Source: Luteococcus sanguinis (GTDB lineage Bacteria > Actinomycetota > Actinomycetes > Propionibacteriales > Propionibacteriaceae). Taken from it: a DNA stretch of 64,000 nt. The stretch lies in assembly GCF_039527675.1 (NCBI RefSeq), contig NZ_BAAAKI010000001.1:1-64000 (forward strand), written 5' to 3'. Made by a program: the position numbers and the translations under genes. This document shows positions 8,554-19,500 of this stretch, piece by piece. The notes beneath the pieces are model-generated. The model was given only the letters and a program-made list of their open reading frames with translations, made no database searches and was not told the origin of the DNA. Within the stretch, counting starts at the first letter, position 1, and the number at the start of each line of letters is the position of its first letter.

Positions 8554-9180
8554 ATGTTCGAGCGCTTCCGTGTCGACCCGTCCACGCTGCCACCGCTGCC
8601 CGGCCGGCAGGAACCGGTGCTGCAGATGCCCTTCTTCCACCGGATCTTCGGTGACCCGATCGACCGGGAGATCCCCGGCACCGAGGTCGCCCACCTGGCG
8701 CTGGGCTGTTTCTGGGGCGCGGAGAAGCTCTACTGGAACACCGACGGGGTCCGCCTGACCGGCGTCGGCTACCAGGGCGGGACGACCCCGAACCCCACCT
8801 ATGAGGAGGCCTGCTCCGGGCGCACCGGGCACGCCGAGACCGTCAGGGTCGTCTTCGACCCGTCCGCGGTCAGCTACGAAGACCTGCTGCGGGTCTTCTT
8901 CGAGAACCATGACCCGACCCAGGGCAACCGGCAGGGCAACGACATCGGGACGCAGTACCGGTCGGCAATCTTCACCATGGGGGATGAGCAGCAGGCCGCC
9001 GCCGAGAGGGTCCGGGACCAGTACCAGCGCGCGTTCACGGAGGCCGGTTTCGGCCAGATCACCACGCAGATCGTGCCAGCGCCTGACTGGTACTGGGCCG
9101 AGGACTACCACCAGCAGTATCTGGAGGCCAACCCCAACGGCTACTGCCCCATCCACGCGACGGGTGTGACCTGCGGCTGA
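8554..9180 (+). CDS. msrA: Peptide methionine sulfoxide reductase MsrA
   Basis: MsrA reduces methionine-S-sulfoxide in proteins. The 208-residue product has the catalytic motif GCFWGAE (Cys52), the YQGGTTPNPTYEE region and the conserved GTQYRS and EDYHQQY segments of the family. The resolving cysteines would be Cys near YCPIH and the near-terminal Cys (VTCG). I chose the ATG at 8554 because the N-terminus FERFRVDPSTLPPLPGR matches the extended actinobacterial MsrA form. It lies just downstream of ung. Confidence 0.95.
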   Translation: MFERFRVDPSTLPPLPGRQEPVLQMPFFHRIFGDPIDREIPGTEVAHLALGCFWGAEKLYWNTDGVRLTGVGYQGGTTPNPTYEEACSGRTGHAETVRVVFDPSAVSYEDLLRVFFENHDPTQGNRQGNDIGTQYRSAIFTMGDEQQAAAERVRDQYQRAFTEAGFGQITTQIVPAPDWYWAEDYHQQYLEANPNGYCPIHATGVTCG

Positions 9181-9196
9181 GCTTGCCCGCTCAACC

Positions 9197-9252
9197 CTCG
9201 CGGGACGCGGACGGGGTGCTCGCGGGACGCGGACGGGGTGCTCGCGGGACGC
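9197..9252. repeat. 22-bp tandem repeat, 2.5 copies, intergenic
   Basis: The unit CTCGCGGGACGCGGACGGGGTG occupies 9197-9218 and 9219-9240 exactly, with a 12-base partial copy to 9252. It lies between the msrA stop and the next gene. The repeats are pure G/C-rich sequence with no obvious promoter element; I see no function in it. Confidence 0.9.
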
Positions 9253-9403
9253 CTGCGGGTTGCGGAAGCCGGCTGACGGTGTAGGACAGGCCGGGAGCGC
9301 TGAATTCCTCCCCGGCGCCGGACGAGCTGCAACAATGGGAAGGCCCCTCGAGGGCACCTGACAACGCCGTTTTCGACGGCGCCACACCGCTGGAAGGAAG
9401 ACC

Positions 9404-9835
9404 ATGACGTTCACCGCCAGCCTGCTCGACCCGGCCAAGCGTCCGCAGGTCGTCGCCGCCATCGCGAAGGTCCTCGACGAGGAGGTCAGCTCGAAGTCCG
9501 GGCTGTCGGGCATTGCCCTGAAGGGTGCCTATGCCAGCGCCAAGAAGGCGAAGGAGGGAATCGTCGAAAAGGGCGCGAATGCGATGCTCCCCGACGTCGC
9601 CGCAGCCCTGCAGCCCTATTGGGAGGGCAAGGGAGACCAGTCCTTCGCCGCCCACCTGACCCAGCACAAGTCCGCTGTTGCGGACGCACTGCTCAAGGTC
9701 GTGGACGACAAGGCCGCCAACCCCGACAACGCCACCCTGGCGAAGATCTACAAGCCGATCCGCGGCAAGGCAAAGGGCTATGTCGAGGAGGCGCTGCCCA
9801 AGCTCGGCGCTGCGCTGGAGCCCTTCGTCAACTGA
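9404..9835 (+). CDS. Conserved hypothetical protein (DUF6918-like), cytoplasmic
   Basis: A 143-residue protein that starts at ATG 9404 after a good ribosome site (GGAAGGAAG). It is rich in Ala and Lys, has no signal or membrane segment, and looks wholly alpha-helical. It resembles a small actinobacterial family of unknown function (I believe DUF6918) with a C-terminal YKPIRGKAKGYVEEALPKLG block. It is alone on its transcript: 223 bases of intergenic DNA with tandem repeats lie upstream, and the mutAB leader lies downstream. No role can be proposed from context. Confidence 0.7.
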   Translation: MTFTASLLDPAKRPQVVAAIAKVLDEEVSSKSGLSGIALKGAYASAKKAKEGIVEKGANAMLPDVAAALQPYWEGKGDQSFAAHLTQHKSAVADALLKVVDDKAANPDNATLAKIYKPIRGKAKGYVEEALPKLGAALEPFVN

Positions 9836-10166
9836 GGAAGCGGATCGACTGATCCCGAACCCGTCTGCGGCCTGCCACCTCTCCTCGGTGCGGACAGTGA
9901 AGGCGACGGGTTGTCCGCCGGTCCTTCGACATCACGGCGATCAAGGACGGCATCCCGGTGCGCGACCAGGTGTCGGCCGATGATCCAGACCGTCACCGGA
10001 GGTCGCGGCGGGCGCGGCGGCCGATTCCCACGGCTGGCGCCGTCCCCCTGGGTGTGGGGTGCCAGATGCACATCCTGACAGTCCCCCACACGGGCGCGGC
10101 TGGGGCAGACGTCCGATGAATGGACGGGATTCGCACCCCCCTTGCCCGCGCGAAGAGCGGCACCGC
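9836..10166. other. Intergenic stretch before the mutA leader, no gene recognised
   Basis: About 330 bases between the small hypothetical gene and the riboswitch promoter. Short open frames exist but none has a recognisable product or ribosome site. A peptide-like stretch near 9925 (SFDITAIKDGIPV) could be a relic of a lost gene but is too short to identify. Confidence 0.5.
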
Positions 10167-10174
10167 TAGGGTTG

Positions 10175-10290
10175 GGAGTGCTGGTTCGAACCTCCCGAAA
10201 GGGTGGTCGGCATGAGGGAATCCGGTGCAATTCCGGAGCTGTCCCGCAACGGTGACTGGGTCTCCCAGAAGTCCGAATACCTGCCAGCAG
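10175..10290 (+). ncRNA. Cobalamin riboswitch upstream of mutA
   Basis: The conserved core of the B12 aptamer is clear: GAGGGAATCCGGTGCAATTC at about 10214-10233, then CCGGAGCTGTCCCGCAACGG (10233-10252), GTGACT, and after a variable stem AAGTCCGAATACCTGCC (10269-10285), the end of the aptamer. A plausible promoter -10 (TAGGGT, 10167-10172) lies just upstream, with the transcript starting near 10179. Downstream of the aptamer, before the mutA start at 10439, small hairpins are possible (for example 10317-10329, and GGGTGTT at about 10345 pairing with AACGCCC), which could form the expression platform. Whether B12 turns mutA up or down cannot be read directly. Confidence 0.93.
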
Positions 10291-10438
10291 GGCACGGCAG
10301 CCAGTCGTGACCACCGGGACGAGGCGTCCGAGAGCAGTCCTGCAGGGTGTTCTTGGAGCAACGCCCCACCCGCGCGGCCGAGGAGCCACCAGCCAGGTCG
10401 TCCAAACGGACGACGAACTCATCGGAGCAGGAGTTGTG

Positions 10439-12324
10439 ATGACAACCACCCAGCCGGGCGCGATCGAGGGCGGTGGCGGGCTCACGCTCGCCGGCGACTT
10501 CGACTCCCCGTCCATGGACCAGTGGCAGGCTGCGGTCGCCAAGGTCCTCAACAGGGGCCGTCCCGAGGACAAGCAGCTCAGTGGCGAACAGAGTGTCGCC
10601 CGGCTGCGCACCACCACGGTCGACGGCATCGAGATCGAGCCCGTCTACACCCTGGACGATGCCGTCGAGGGCCTAGGTGCCCCCGGCACCATGCCCTTCA
10701 CCCGCGGCACGACCGTGCGCAACGGCGACATGGACGCATGGGACGTGCGTGCACTGCACGAGGACCCTGACACGACCTTCACCCGCGAGGCGATCCTGAC
10801 CGATCTCGAGCGGGGCGCCACCAGCCTGTGGCTGCGCCTCGACCCGGACGCGATCAAGGCCGACGACCTCGTCAACAACCTCAAGGACGTTCTGCTCGAC
10901 CTGGTCAAGGTCGAGGTCTCCAGCCGCACCGATCAGTTTGCTGCGGCGGATGCGCTGCTCGGCCTCTACGAGGGCAGCGGCAAGGACAAGTCCGAGCTGA
11001 GCCTCAACCTGGGCCTTGACCCGATCGGCCTGGCCGCCCTGAACGGCTCCCAGCCCGACCTGTCCGGCCTGGCGGACTACGCGAAGAAGCTCGACGGCAT
11101 GCCCAAGTCGCGTGCGATCGTCGTCGACGCCACCGTCTGGCACAACGCCGGCGCCGGTGACGTGCACGAGATGGCCTGGGCGCTGGCGACCGGCGTCGAA
11201 TACGTCCGCGCGCTGGTCGACCAGGGCCTGAGCGTCGACGAGGCCTTCGAGACGATCAACTTCCGCGTCAGCGCCACCACCGACCAGTTCGCAACCATCG
11301 CCCGCCTGCGCGCCCTGCGCACCTGCTGGGCCCGGATCGGCGAGGTGCTGGAGGTGTCGGCCGACAAGCGCGGCGCCCGCCAGCATGCGGTCACGTCGTG
11401 GCGCGAGATCACCCGCGACGACCCCTACGTCAACGTGCTGCGCGGCACCATCGAGACCTTCGGTGCGGCCATCGGCGGCGCCGAGGCGATCACGGTGCTG
11501 CCCTTCAACACCGCTTGGGGCCTGCCCACCGCCTTCGCCCGCCGCATCGCGCGCAACACGCAGATCGTGCTGGCCGAGGAGTCGAACATCGGACGGGTCA
11601 ACGACCCGGCTGGTGGTTCTTGGTACGTGGAGAGCCTGACCCAGAAGCTGGCCGAGGCGGCGTGGACCGAGTTCCAGGCCGTCGAGGCCGCGGGCGGCAT
11701 GGTCGCTGCGCTGGCTGCCGGACGCGTGCCATCCGAGCTGGAGAAGGTCGTCGGCGAGCGCGCCAAGCGCCTGGCCACCCGCAAGCAGCCGATCACCGGT
11801 GTCTCGGAGTTCCCGAAGATCGACGAGACCGCTCCCGAGGTGCGCACCCGTCCCGAGGCCCCGGCCCACGCGGGACTGGCGATGCACCGTGATTCGGAGG
11901 TCTTCGAGGCGCTGCGCGACCGCGTGGCCGGCTCGGATGCCAAGGTCTTCCTCGCGTGCCTCGGTGCGCGTCGCGACTTCGGTGGTCGCGAGGGCTTCGC
12001 GTCCAACTTCTTCCAGGTCGCTGGTCTGCAGACGCCCTCCAGCGAGGGCGGCGAGGCGGCCGACGTGGTGAAGGCTTGGCAGGATGCCGGCTCGCCCAAG
12101 GTGGCGTGCCTGTGCTCCAGTGCGAGGGTCTACGCCGAACAGGCGCTGCCCGTCGCGAAGGCCCTGAAGGAGGCCGGCGCCGAGAAGGTCATGCTCGCCG
12201 GCAGCCTGAAGGAGCTGGGTGAATCCGCCGCCGAGGCCGAGAGTGTCATCAGTGGCACCATCGCGCTGGGCGCCGATGCGGTCACCGTCCTGAACGAGAC
12301 CCTAGACACGTTGGGAGTTGCGAA

Positions 12325-12328
<4 letters not shown>
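10439..12328 (+). CDS. mutA: Methylmalonyl-CoA mutase small subunit
   Basis: MutA is the beta subunit of the heterodimeric adenosylcobalamin-dependent mutase that interconverts succinyl-CoA and (R)-methylmalonyl-CoA, the carbon rearrangement of propionate fermentation. The 629-residue protein resembles MutB in its TIM-barrel part but lacks the cobalamin-ligand DxHxxG motif in its C-terminal flavodoxin-like domain, as expected for the non-catalytic subunit. I chose ATG 10439 (MTTTQPGA) because GGAG lies about 6 bases upstream; starts further up would enter the riboswitch. Its stop overlaps the mutB start by 4 bases (GTGA), so the subunits are translationally coupled. The leader carries a cobalamin riboswitch. 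Confidence 0.95.
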
Positions 12329-14511
<2,183 letters not shown>

Positions 14512-14544
14512 TCAGGACGCGTCCGCCAGGACGATCGTCTGACC

Positions 14545-14584
14545 GGTCGGGCGGCCCGGGTTTACTCGGGCCGCCCGACCTTTT
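14545..14584 (+). terminator. Rho-independent terminator after mutB
   Basis: GGTCGGGCGGCCCG (14545-14558) pairs perfectly with CGGGCCGCCCGACC (14567-14580) around an 8-base loop and is followed by TTTT. This is a strong intrinsic terminator that separates mutAB from meaB on the same strand. Confidence 0.9.
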
Positions 14585-14617
14585 CCACATCACCACCCAG
14601 AACCCAGGAAGGTACTC

Positions 14618-15652
14618 ATGCCCCGCAAGTTCGACGTCCCCGCCCTCGTCGAGGGAGTGCTGGCCGGCAATCGTTCCGCGGTGGCCCAGTCGATCACGCT
14701 GGTGGAGTCGAAGCTGCCGGCGCACCGTCCGCTGGCCAAGGAACTGCTGCAGCACCTCACCTCCCCCGAGGTGCGCGGCTCGCGCGAGCCGGCGGTCCGG
14801 GTCGGCATCAGCGGCGTCCCCGGGGCGGGAAAGTCGACCTTCATCAACGCGATGGGCATGCGCCTGGTCGAGCAGGGCCACCAGGTGGCCGTGCTCGCCG
14901 TCGACCCCTCCAGCTCCCGCACCGGCGGATCGGTGCTCGGTGACCGCACCCGAATGGGCGAACTCACCCAGACCGAGGCCGCCTTCGTGCGCCCCTCCCC
15001 CAGCGGCCAGCACCTGGGCGGCGTCGCCCGGGCCACCCGCGAGGCCATGCTGGTCGTCGAGGCTGCCGGTTTCGACGTCGTCATCGTCGAGACGGTCGGC
15101 GTCGGACAGTCCGAGGTGGCCGTGAAGGGCATGGTCGACACCTTCTTGATGCTCGCCGTCTCCGGCACCGGGGACCAGCTGCAGGGCATCAAGCGCGGCA
15201 TCCTCGAGATCTGTGACGTGATCGCGGTCAACAAGGCGGACGGTGACAACGCCGGCGAGGCGCGCGTCTGCGCGCGCGACCTGTCGATCGCCATGAAACT
15301 CGTCACCGAGGCGACGGCCGGTCGCCGTTGCCCGGTGCTCACCTGTTCTGCCCTGCACAAGATCTCCTTGGACGAGGTGTGGGCGGCGGTGCTGGAGCAC
15401 CGCACCTGGCTGGAGGAGCACGGCGGGCTGGAGCACTACCGCTCCGAGCAGCAGGTTGTTTGGATGCGCTCCCAGATCGAGGCCGCATTGCTGGACTCCC
15501 GGCGCGCGAACGAGACCCTGCGCAGCCTCACCTCCCAGCTGGAATCGGACGTGCGGGCCGGACGGCTGGGCGCGATGGACGCGGCCCAGGACTTCCTGGC
15601 CATCTACGCCACCCAGGTCGCCAGCTTCGGCTGGGAACCGCGCGAGCACTAG
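14618..15652 (+). CDS. meaB: MeaB GTPase, chaperone of methylmalonyl-CoA mutase
   Basis: MeaB is a G3E-family GTPase that gates adenosylcobalamin loading into the mutase and protects it from inactivation. The 344-residue protein has a P-loop GVPGAGKS at residues 66-73, a switch region with DRTRM, an ETVGVGQSE switch and the NKAD base-specificity motif, then a C-terminal dimerisation arm. Length fits the family. Start ATG 14618 follows AGGAAGG by a normal distance. It lies 106 bases after mutB and behind a strong terminator, so it may need its own promoter or read-through. Confidence 0.95.
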   Translation: MPRKFDVPALVEGVLAGNRSAVAQSITLVESKLPAHRPLAKELLQHLTSPEVRGSREPAVRVGISGVPGAGKSTFINAMGMRLVEQGHQVAVLAVDPSSSRTGGSVLGDRTRMGELTQTEAAFVRPSPSGQHLGGVARATREAMLVVEAAGFDVVIVETVGVGQSEVAVKGMVDTFLMLAVSGTGDQLQGIKRGILEICDVIAVNKADGDNAGEARVCARDLSIAMKLVTEATAGRRCPVLTCSALHKISLDEVWAAVLEHRTWLEEHGGLEHYRSEQQVVWMRSQIEAALLDSRRANETLRSLTSQLESDVRAGRLGAMDAAQDFLAIYATQVASFGWEPREH

Positions 15653-15745
15653 CCGGGACTCCGCCCCACGGGGGTGTGGTCACACAGCCGTCCAACTGCC
15701 ACGATGTCGCTGCCGAGGCCCGCTCGGTCGACCACCGGAGGAGCC

Positions 15746-16210
15746 ATGCGCCACCTGATCGCCCCACTGCTGGGCGTTGCTCTGCTCATGGGTTGTTCCA
15801 TTCCCCGTGACCCGGACCATACGCTCGCGCACATCGACCAGACCCACGAGATGGTGGTCGGTGCCGCGGTCTGCCCACCCCAGCTCGAGCTGGACGACGC
15901 GGGGCAGCCCACCGGTCCGGAAGCAGAGCTCGCGGAAGGTTTCGCAGCCGTCCGCGGGGCGAGCGTAACTTGGGTCGTCGCCGGCGAGGAGGAACTGGTC
16001 AAGAAGCTCGAGGACGGTGAGCTGGACCTCGTCGTCGGCGGGCTGACCACCAAGTCACCGTGGAAGAGCAAGGTCGGCCTGACCCGCGCCTACGCCGAGC
16101 AGATCGACGACCACGGCGACCGGGTCAAGCGCGTCGTCGCGGCGCCGTTGGGTGAGAACGCGCTGGTGACTGCCCTCGAGCGCTGGTTCGACGACGGGAT
16201 GCCGCGGTGA
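15746..16210 (+). CDS. Lipoprotein resembling a truncated solute-binding protein
   Basis: A 154-residue secreted lipoprotein: signal peptide residues 1-15 and lipobox LLMGC with the acylated Cys at about 16. The mature part has features of bacterial extracellular solute-binding family 3 (a GPEAELAEGFAA segment and KKLEDGELDLVVGGLT, both typical of ligand-binding lobes), but at about 140 residues it is much shorter than the usual 230-260, so lobe II is mostly missing. ATG 15746 was chosen because of GGAGGAG just upstream. The stop overlaps the CDF transporter start by 4 bases, so the two are coupled; a link to the transported metal is possible but only inferred from this arrangement. Confidence 0.7.
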   Translation: MRHLIAPLLGVALLMGCSIPRDPDHTLAHIDQTHEMVVGAAVCPPQLELDDAGQPTGPEAELAEGFAAVRGASVTWVVAGEEELVKKLEDGELDLVVGGLTTKSPWKSKVGLTRAYAEQIDDHGDRVKRVVAAPLGENALVTALERWFDDGMPR

Positions 16211-17157
16211 CCCAGTTCGGGCACACGAAGCTGCCGGCCGAGCAGCAGCAGGCCCTGCGCACGGGACGTCGGCTCCAGATCTTCTCCATCTGCTACCTGT
16301 TGGTGACCGTCACCCTGGTCGCCATCGTGATGGGCAGCTCGCAGGCGATGAAGGCGGCCTGGATCGAGGACTGCCTGAGCTTCCTGCCGCCGATCGCCTT
16401 CCTCGTCGCCCTGAAGCAGGCGCGCAAGCAGCCCGACCGGGAGCATCCCTATGGCTATCACCGTGCCATCGGGGCCGCGCACCTGGCCGCCTCCGTGGCC
16501 CTGCTGACACTCGGCGCCTATGTGCTCTTCGAATCGGTGATGACGCTGGTCAACCAGGAGCACCCGACCATCGGCACGGTGGAGATCTTCGGGCGCACCA
16601 TCTGGACGGGCTGGCTGATGATCGCGGTGCTGGCGTTGACGGGCTTCCCGAACGTCCTGCTGGGCCGGATGAAGATGAAGGTCGCCGAGACGCTCCATGA
16701 CAAGGTGCTGTTCGCCGACGCTGACATGAACAAGGCGGACTGGCAGACCGCCACCGGCGCCATCGCGGGCATCCTCGGCATCGGTCTGGGTTTGTGGTGG
16801 GCCGACTCGCTGGTGGCCGCCTTCATCGCCGCCTCGATCGTCAAGGACGGCTGGTCGAACCTGGGCAATGCCCTCGCCGGTCTGCTGGACCGCCAGGCCA
16901 GAACCTTCGACGACGCCAAGGACCACCCGGCCATCGACCAGGTGACCCGCTTCTTCAAGGGCATGCCCTGGGTCGACGAGGTGCTGGTGCGCATGCGCGA
17001 CGAGGGCCATCTCTTCCACACCGAGGTCTTCGTGGTGCCCGTGGCGGACGTCGACCTGGACCAGGTGGACGCTGCCCGCGATGCGGCCGCCCGGTTGGAC
17101 TGGAAGCTGGACGATCTCCAGGTCATCCCCGTGAAGCGGCTGCCGGGCGACGACTGA
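16207..17157 (+). CDS. Cation diffusion facilitator (CDF) family transporter
   Basis: The 316-residue protein belongs to the CDF family of divalent metal/proton antiporters that usually export Zn, Fe, Co or Mn. It has four to six hydrophobic helices in the first 215 residues, HPYGY in the second cytoplasmic loop region and DADMNKADWQT at the site of the metal-binding helix 5 (usual HALSD). The C-terminal cytoplasmic domain (about 225-316) is shorter and divergent. The canonical HxxxD pair is replaced by DxxxK/D-like residues, so metal preference cannot be predicted. Translation is coupled to the upstream lipoprotein. Confidence 0.82.
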   Translation: MTQFGHTKLPAEQQQALRTGRRLQIFSICYLLVTVTLVAIVMGSSQAMKAAWIEDCLSFLPPIAFLVALKQARKQPDREHPYGYHRAIGAAHLAASVALLTLGAYVLFESVMTLVNQEHPTIGTVEIFGRTIWTGWLMIAVLALTGFPNVLLGRMKMKVAETLHDKVLFADADMNKADWQTATGAIAGILGIGLGLWWADSLVAAFIAASIVKDGWSNLGNALAGLLDRQARTFDDAKDHPAIDQVTRFFKGMPWVDEVLVRMRDEGHLFHTEVFVVPVADVDLDQVDAARDAAARLDWKLDDLQVIPVKRLPGDD

Positions 17158-17184
17158 GTTCAAGACGAGACGTGGAACGGCCCC

Positions 17185-17225
17185 GGAGCAGTTGCTCCNN
17201 NNNNNNNNNNNNNNNNNNNNNNNNN
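17185..17225. terminator. Small hairpin next to an assembly gap
   Basis: GGAGCA GT TGCTCC (17185-17198) forms a 6-bp hairpin and is followed immediately by 27 Ns (17199-17225). It lies between the convergent CDF transporter and EcsC-family genes, so a terminator spanning the gap is likely but not fully visible. Confidence 0.45.
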
Positions 17226-17240
17226 GTGTGCGCAGCAGCG

Positions 17241-17969
17241 TCAGAGGGCGTTGGCCTCGGCGGCTGCCGCCGCCGGGAACTCCTTCTGGGCCTGCTCGCC
17301 GATCTTGTTCATCATGTAGCCGTCCAGCGCAGCACCGATGCCGCCGCCGGCAAGCGGGATGCCGCGACCGAGACGGGCCAGCGTGCCCTCGCCGACGCTG
17401 CGCAGCAGGCGGAAGCCGATGGCCTTGTTGACCATCATCATCGCGGACTTGGGCAGGCGACGCAGGGCGATGGAGGCGACCCGACCACTGCCGGTGGTCA
17501 TGCCGGCGCGGCCCAGGATGTCGTCCGCGTTGGCGCCGCTCATGGTGAGCAGCATCGCGGTGCGGATGTTCTGCCGGGAGATGTCATAGCCACGCAGGTG
17601 CGCGATGCCCGCGACCATACGCGTGGCCTGGACGTAGAACTCGAGGACGTTCGCCGGGATGGCGACCGGCATCGTGACGAAGCCGCCGACGGAGGTGGCG
17701 AAACCACCAGCAGCGCCGCCGACGACGTGCTTGCGGACCAGCTTGTCGATGGCCTCCTCGACGTTGCCGTCAGCATCCTTCAGCGCGGCTTCGGCGACCT
17801 TCACGGCCGAGTCGTAGGGACCCTTGCCGTCGATGCCGATGCTCAACACCTGCTCCACCAAGCGGCCGATGGCACCCTGGTCTGCGCCGGGGTCGTTGGC
17901 CTCGTCGAGCGCCCGGCGGGTGACCTGGACGTCCTGCTGGTGCTGCTTGAACATGTCAAGGATTCCCAT
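17241..17969 (-). CDS. EcsC family protein
   Basis: The 242-residue protein matches the EcsC family (named after the third gene of the Bacillus ecs locus), whose biochemical role is unknown. Features are the N-terminal helical segment, a Gly/Ala-rich amphipathic region (GGAAGGFATSVGGFVTMPVAIPANV) near residues 83-105 and a second one near residue 205 (GIPLAGGGIGAALDG). Some family members associate with membranes through these regions. The ATG at 17969 follows AGGAGAGG at good distance; an upstream in-frame start at 17999 is less likely. It is convergent with the CDF gene and lies 150 bases downstream of the small membrane protein gene on the same strand. Confidence 0.82.
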   Translation of the reverse strand: MGILDMFKQHQQDVQVTRRALDEANDPGADQGAIGRLVEQVLSIGIDGKGPYDSAVKVAEAALKDADGNVEEAIDKLVRKHVVGGAAGGFATSVGGFVTMPVAIPANVLEFYVQATRMVAGIAHLRGYDISRQNIRTAMLLTMSGANADDILGRAGMTTGSGRVASIALRRLPKSAMMMVNKAIGFRLLRSVGEGTLARLGRGIPLAGGGIGAALDGYMMNKIGEQAQKEFPAAAAAEANAL

Positions 17970-18125
17970 GGGGGTGCCTCTCCTGGTGCGGGGGACCACG
18001 CGTTCGCGGTCACGACACTGTCAACGGTAGCGAGTGCGCTCGTGCGGACACGAGGTACGGGCCGTGGTGTCAGCGCATGGCAGAACGGCGCCCCGCCGTG
18101 CAGGCGGCACACCAAGCTGGATGCC

Positions 18126-18419
18126 TCAGTTGCGCTCGATCTGGATGCCGCGAGCCTCGAGCTCCTCGCGGTAGGCCGCCCGCACCGCGCGGGAGCTGCG
18201 CGAGGGAAGGCCGATGCCCCAACCGAGCAGCAGACCGCCGAGGGCGCCGATGCCGGCGGTCATGACGATCATCTGCCACGGATCCTTGACACCGGTGTTG
18301 TAGGCGCGGACGGCGGACATCAGACGGCCGATGTCGACCCAGACGCGGCCGAGGAGGACACCAGCACCGATCAGGGCAGCGAGGCCGAGCAGGACGAAAA
18401 GCCACTTGAGAAACTTCAT
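18126..18419 (-). CDS. Small two-TM membrane protein, hypothetical
   Basis: A 97-residue protein with hydrophobic helices at about residues 5-25 and 49-68 and a basic C-terminus (RAVRAAYREELEARGIQIERN). No family recognised. It is divergent from apbE (94 bases between starts) and lies upstream of the EcsC-family gene on the same strand, so the two may be co-transcribed. Confidence 0.6.
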   Translation of the reverse strand: MKFLKWLFVLLGLAALIGAGVLLGRVWVDIGRLMSAVRAYNTGVKDPWQMIVMTAGIGALGGLLLGWGIGLPSRSSRAVRAAYREELEARGIQIERN

Positions 18420-18513
18420 GGCACCACGCTAACGGCACAGGGGGCCTCGACGGGCTGCCAATCGCTCACAGCGGACCCATGGAATTATCCAGCCCGACTG
18501 GGACACTTGCCCC

Positions 18514-19500
18514 GTGCCACAGATCCCGCCGCCCCTGCCCGACCAGCCCGTGGGACCCCTCGTCCCGGGACTGCCGGACGGCATCGCGGATGCCACCTTC
18601 CAGCCCGTGATGGGCACCGACCTGCGCATCCAGGTCTGGGGTACCGATGACCAGACGGCTGAGCAGGCGCAGGGTGTGGCGCTGGCCGAGGTGCAGCGGC
18701 TCAGTGCCGTCTTCACGACCTGGGACGAGTCCTCCGCGCTCTGCCAATGGCGCCGTGGAGAACTTGAGGACGGTGACGTGCGGTTCCCGCCGGAACTGCG
18801 CCAGGTGCTCGCAGAAGCCGCCGGCTGGTTTGCCGCGGGCGACGGCGCCTACCACCCGGCCTGCGAGGTGCTGCGGGAACGCTGGCTGCGCGCCGAACGG
18901 GAGGACGTCGTCCCCGATCGGGCGGAGATGGCCGAACTGGCGTCCTCCATCAGAGACCTGCCCTGGCGGGTCGACGACGGACGCATCGTCCGCGTCGGGG
19001 ATTGCGCCGGGGCGGACCTGAATGCCTTCGTGAAGGGCTGGATCGTCGACCGCGGACTCGAGCTGGCCGCTGACCTGCCGGGCGTACGGCGGGTGGCGCT
19101 CAATGCTGGCGGCGACCTGCGCCACCACGGCGAGGGCGACTGGGGCGTCGGCATCGAGGACCCGCTGCGGCCTTCCGACAACCGTGCCAACCGGCTGGCC
19201 ACCATCCGGGTGCGCAACCGTGCGGTCGCCACCAGCGGCTTGGCGCGCCGGGGTTTCCGGGTGGCCGGCCAGTGGTTCGGGCACGTCGTGGACCCGCGGA
19301 CGGGCTGGCCGGTGACCCACCTGGCGCAGGCCACCGTCCTGGCGCCGGACGCCGCGACCGCGGACGTGCTGGCCACCATCTGTGGCGTCCCGGCACCGGA
19401 TGAGGCGTTGGACTGGCTGGCGGCTGCCAGCGACGAGTACGACGCCCTGCTCGTGACGAGCGAGGGCGTCGTGCTGCGCAGCGCGGGCTTTCCTGGGTGA
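18514..19500 (+). CDS. apbE: FAD:protein FMN transferase (ApbE family)
   Basis: ApbE enzymes attach FMN from FAD to Thr/Ser of target proteins such as Rnf/Nqr subunits and extracytosolic flavoproteins. The 328-residue protein, from a GTG start at 18514, has the family blocks: PVMGTDLRIQVWG near residue 30, ADLNAFVKGW, ALNAGGDLR, a Mg-binding region HVVDPRTGWPV and ATADVLAT near the C-terminus. No lipoprotein signal is evident, so it may be cytoplasmic, or the signal may be lost or non-classical. Its stop codon abuts the stop of the convergent Tat-exported DUF2271 protein, a family often found with ApbE. Confidence 0.9.
   Translation: MPQIPPPLPDQPVGPLVPGLPDGIADATFQPVMGTDLRIQVWGTDDQTAEQAQGVALAEVQRLSAVFTTWDESSALCQWRRGELEDGDVRFPPELRQVLAEAAGWFAAGDGAYHPACEVLRERWLRAEREDVVPDRAEMAELASSIRDLPWRVDDGRIVRVGDCAGADLNAFVKGWIVDRGLELAADLPGVRRVALNAGGDLRHHGEGDWGVGIEDPLRPSDNRANRLATIRVRNRAVATSGLARRGFRVAGQWFGHVVDPRTGWPVTHLAQATVLAPDAATADVLATICGVPAPDEALDWLAAASDEYDALLVTSEGVVLRSAGFPG

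Noticed and set aside
9197..9252. The 22-bp repeats as regulator binding sites
   Set aside because: They lack dyad symmetry and promoter-like spacing; simple tandem duplication explains them.
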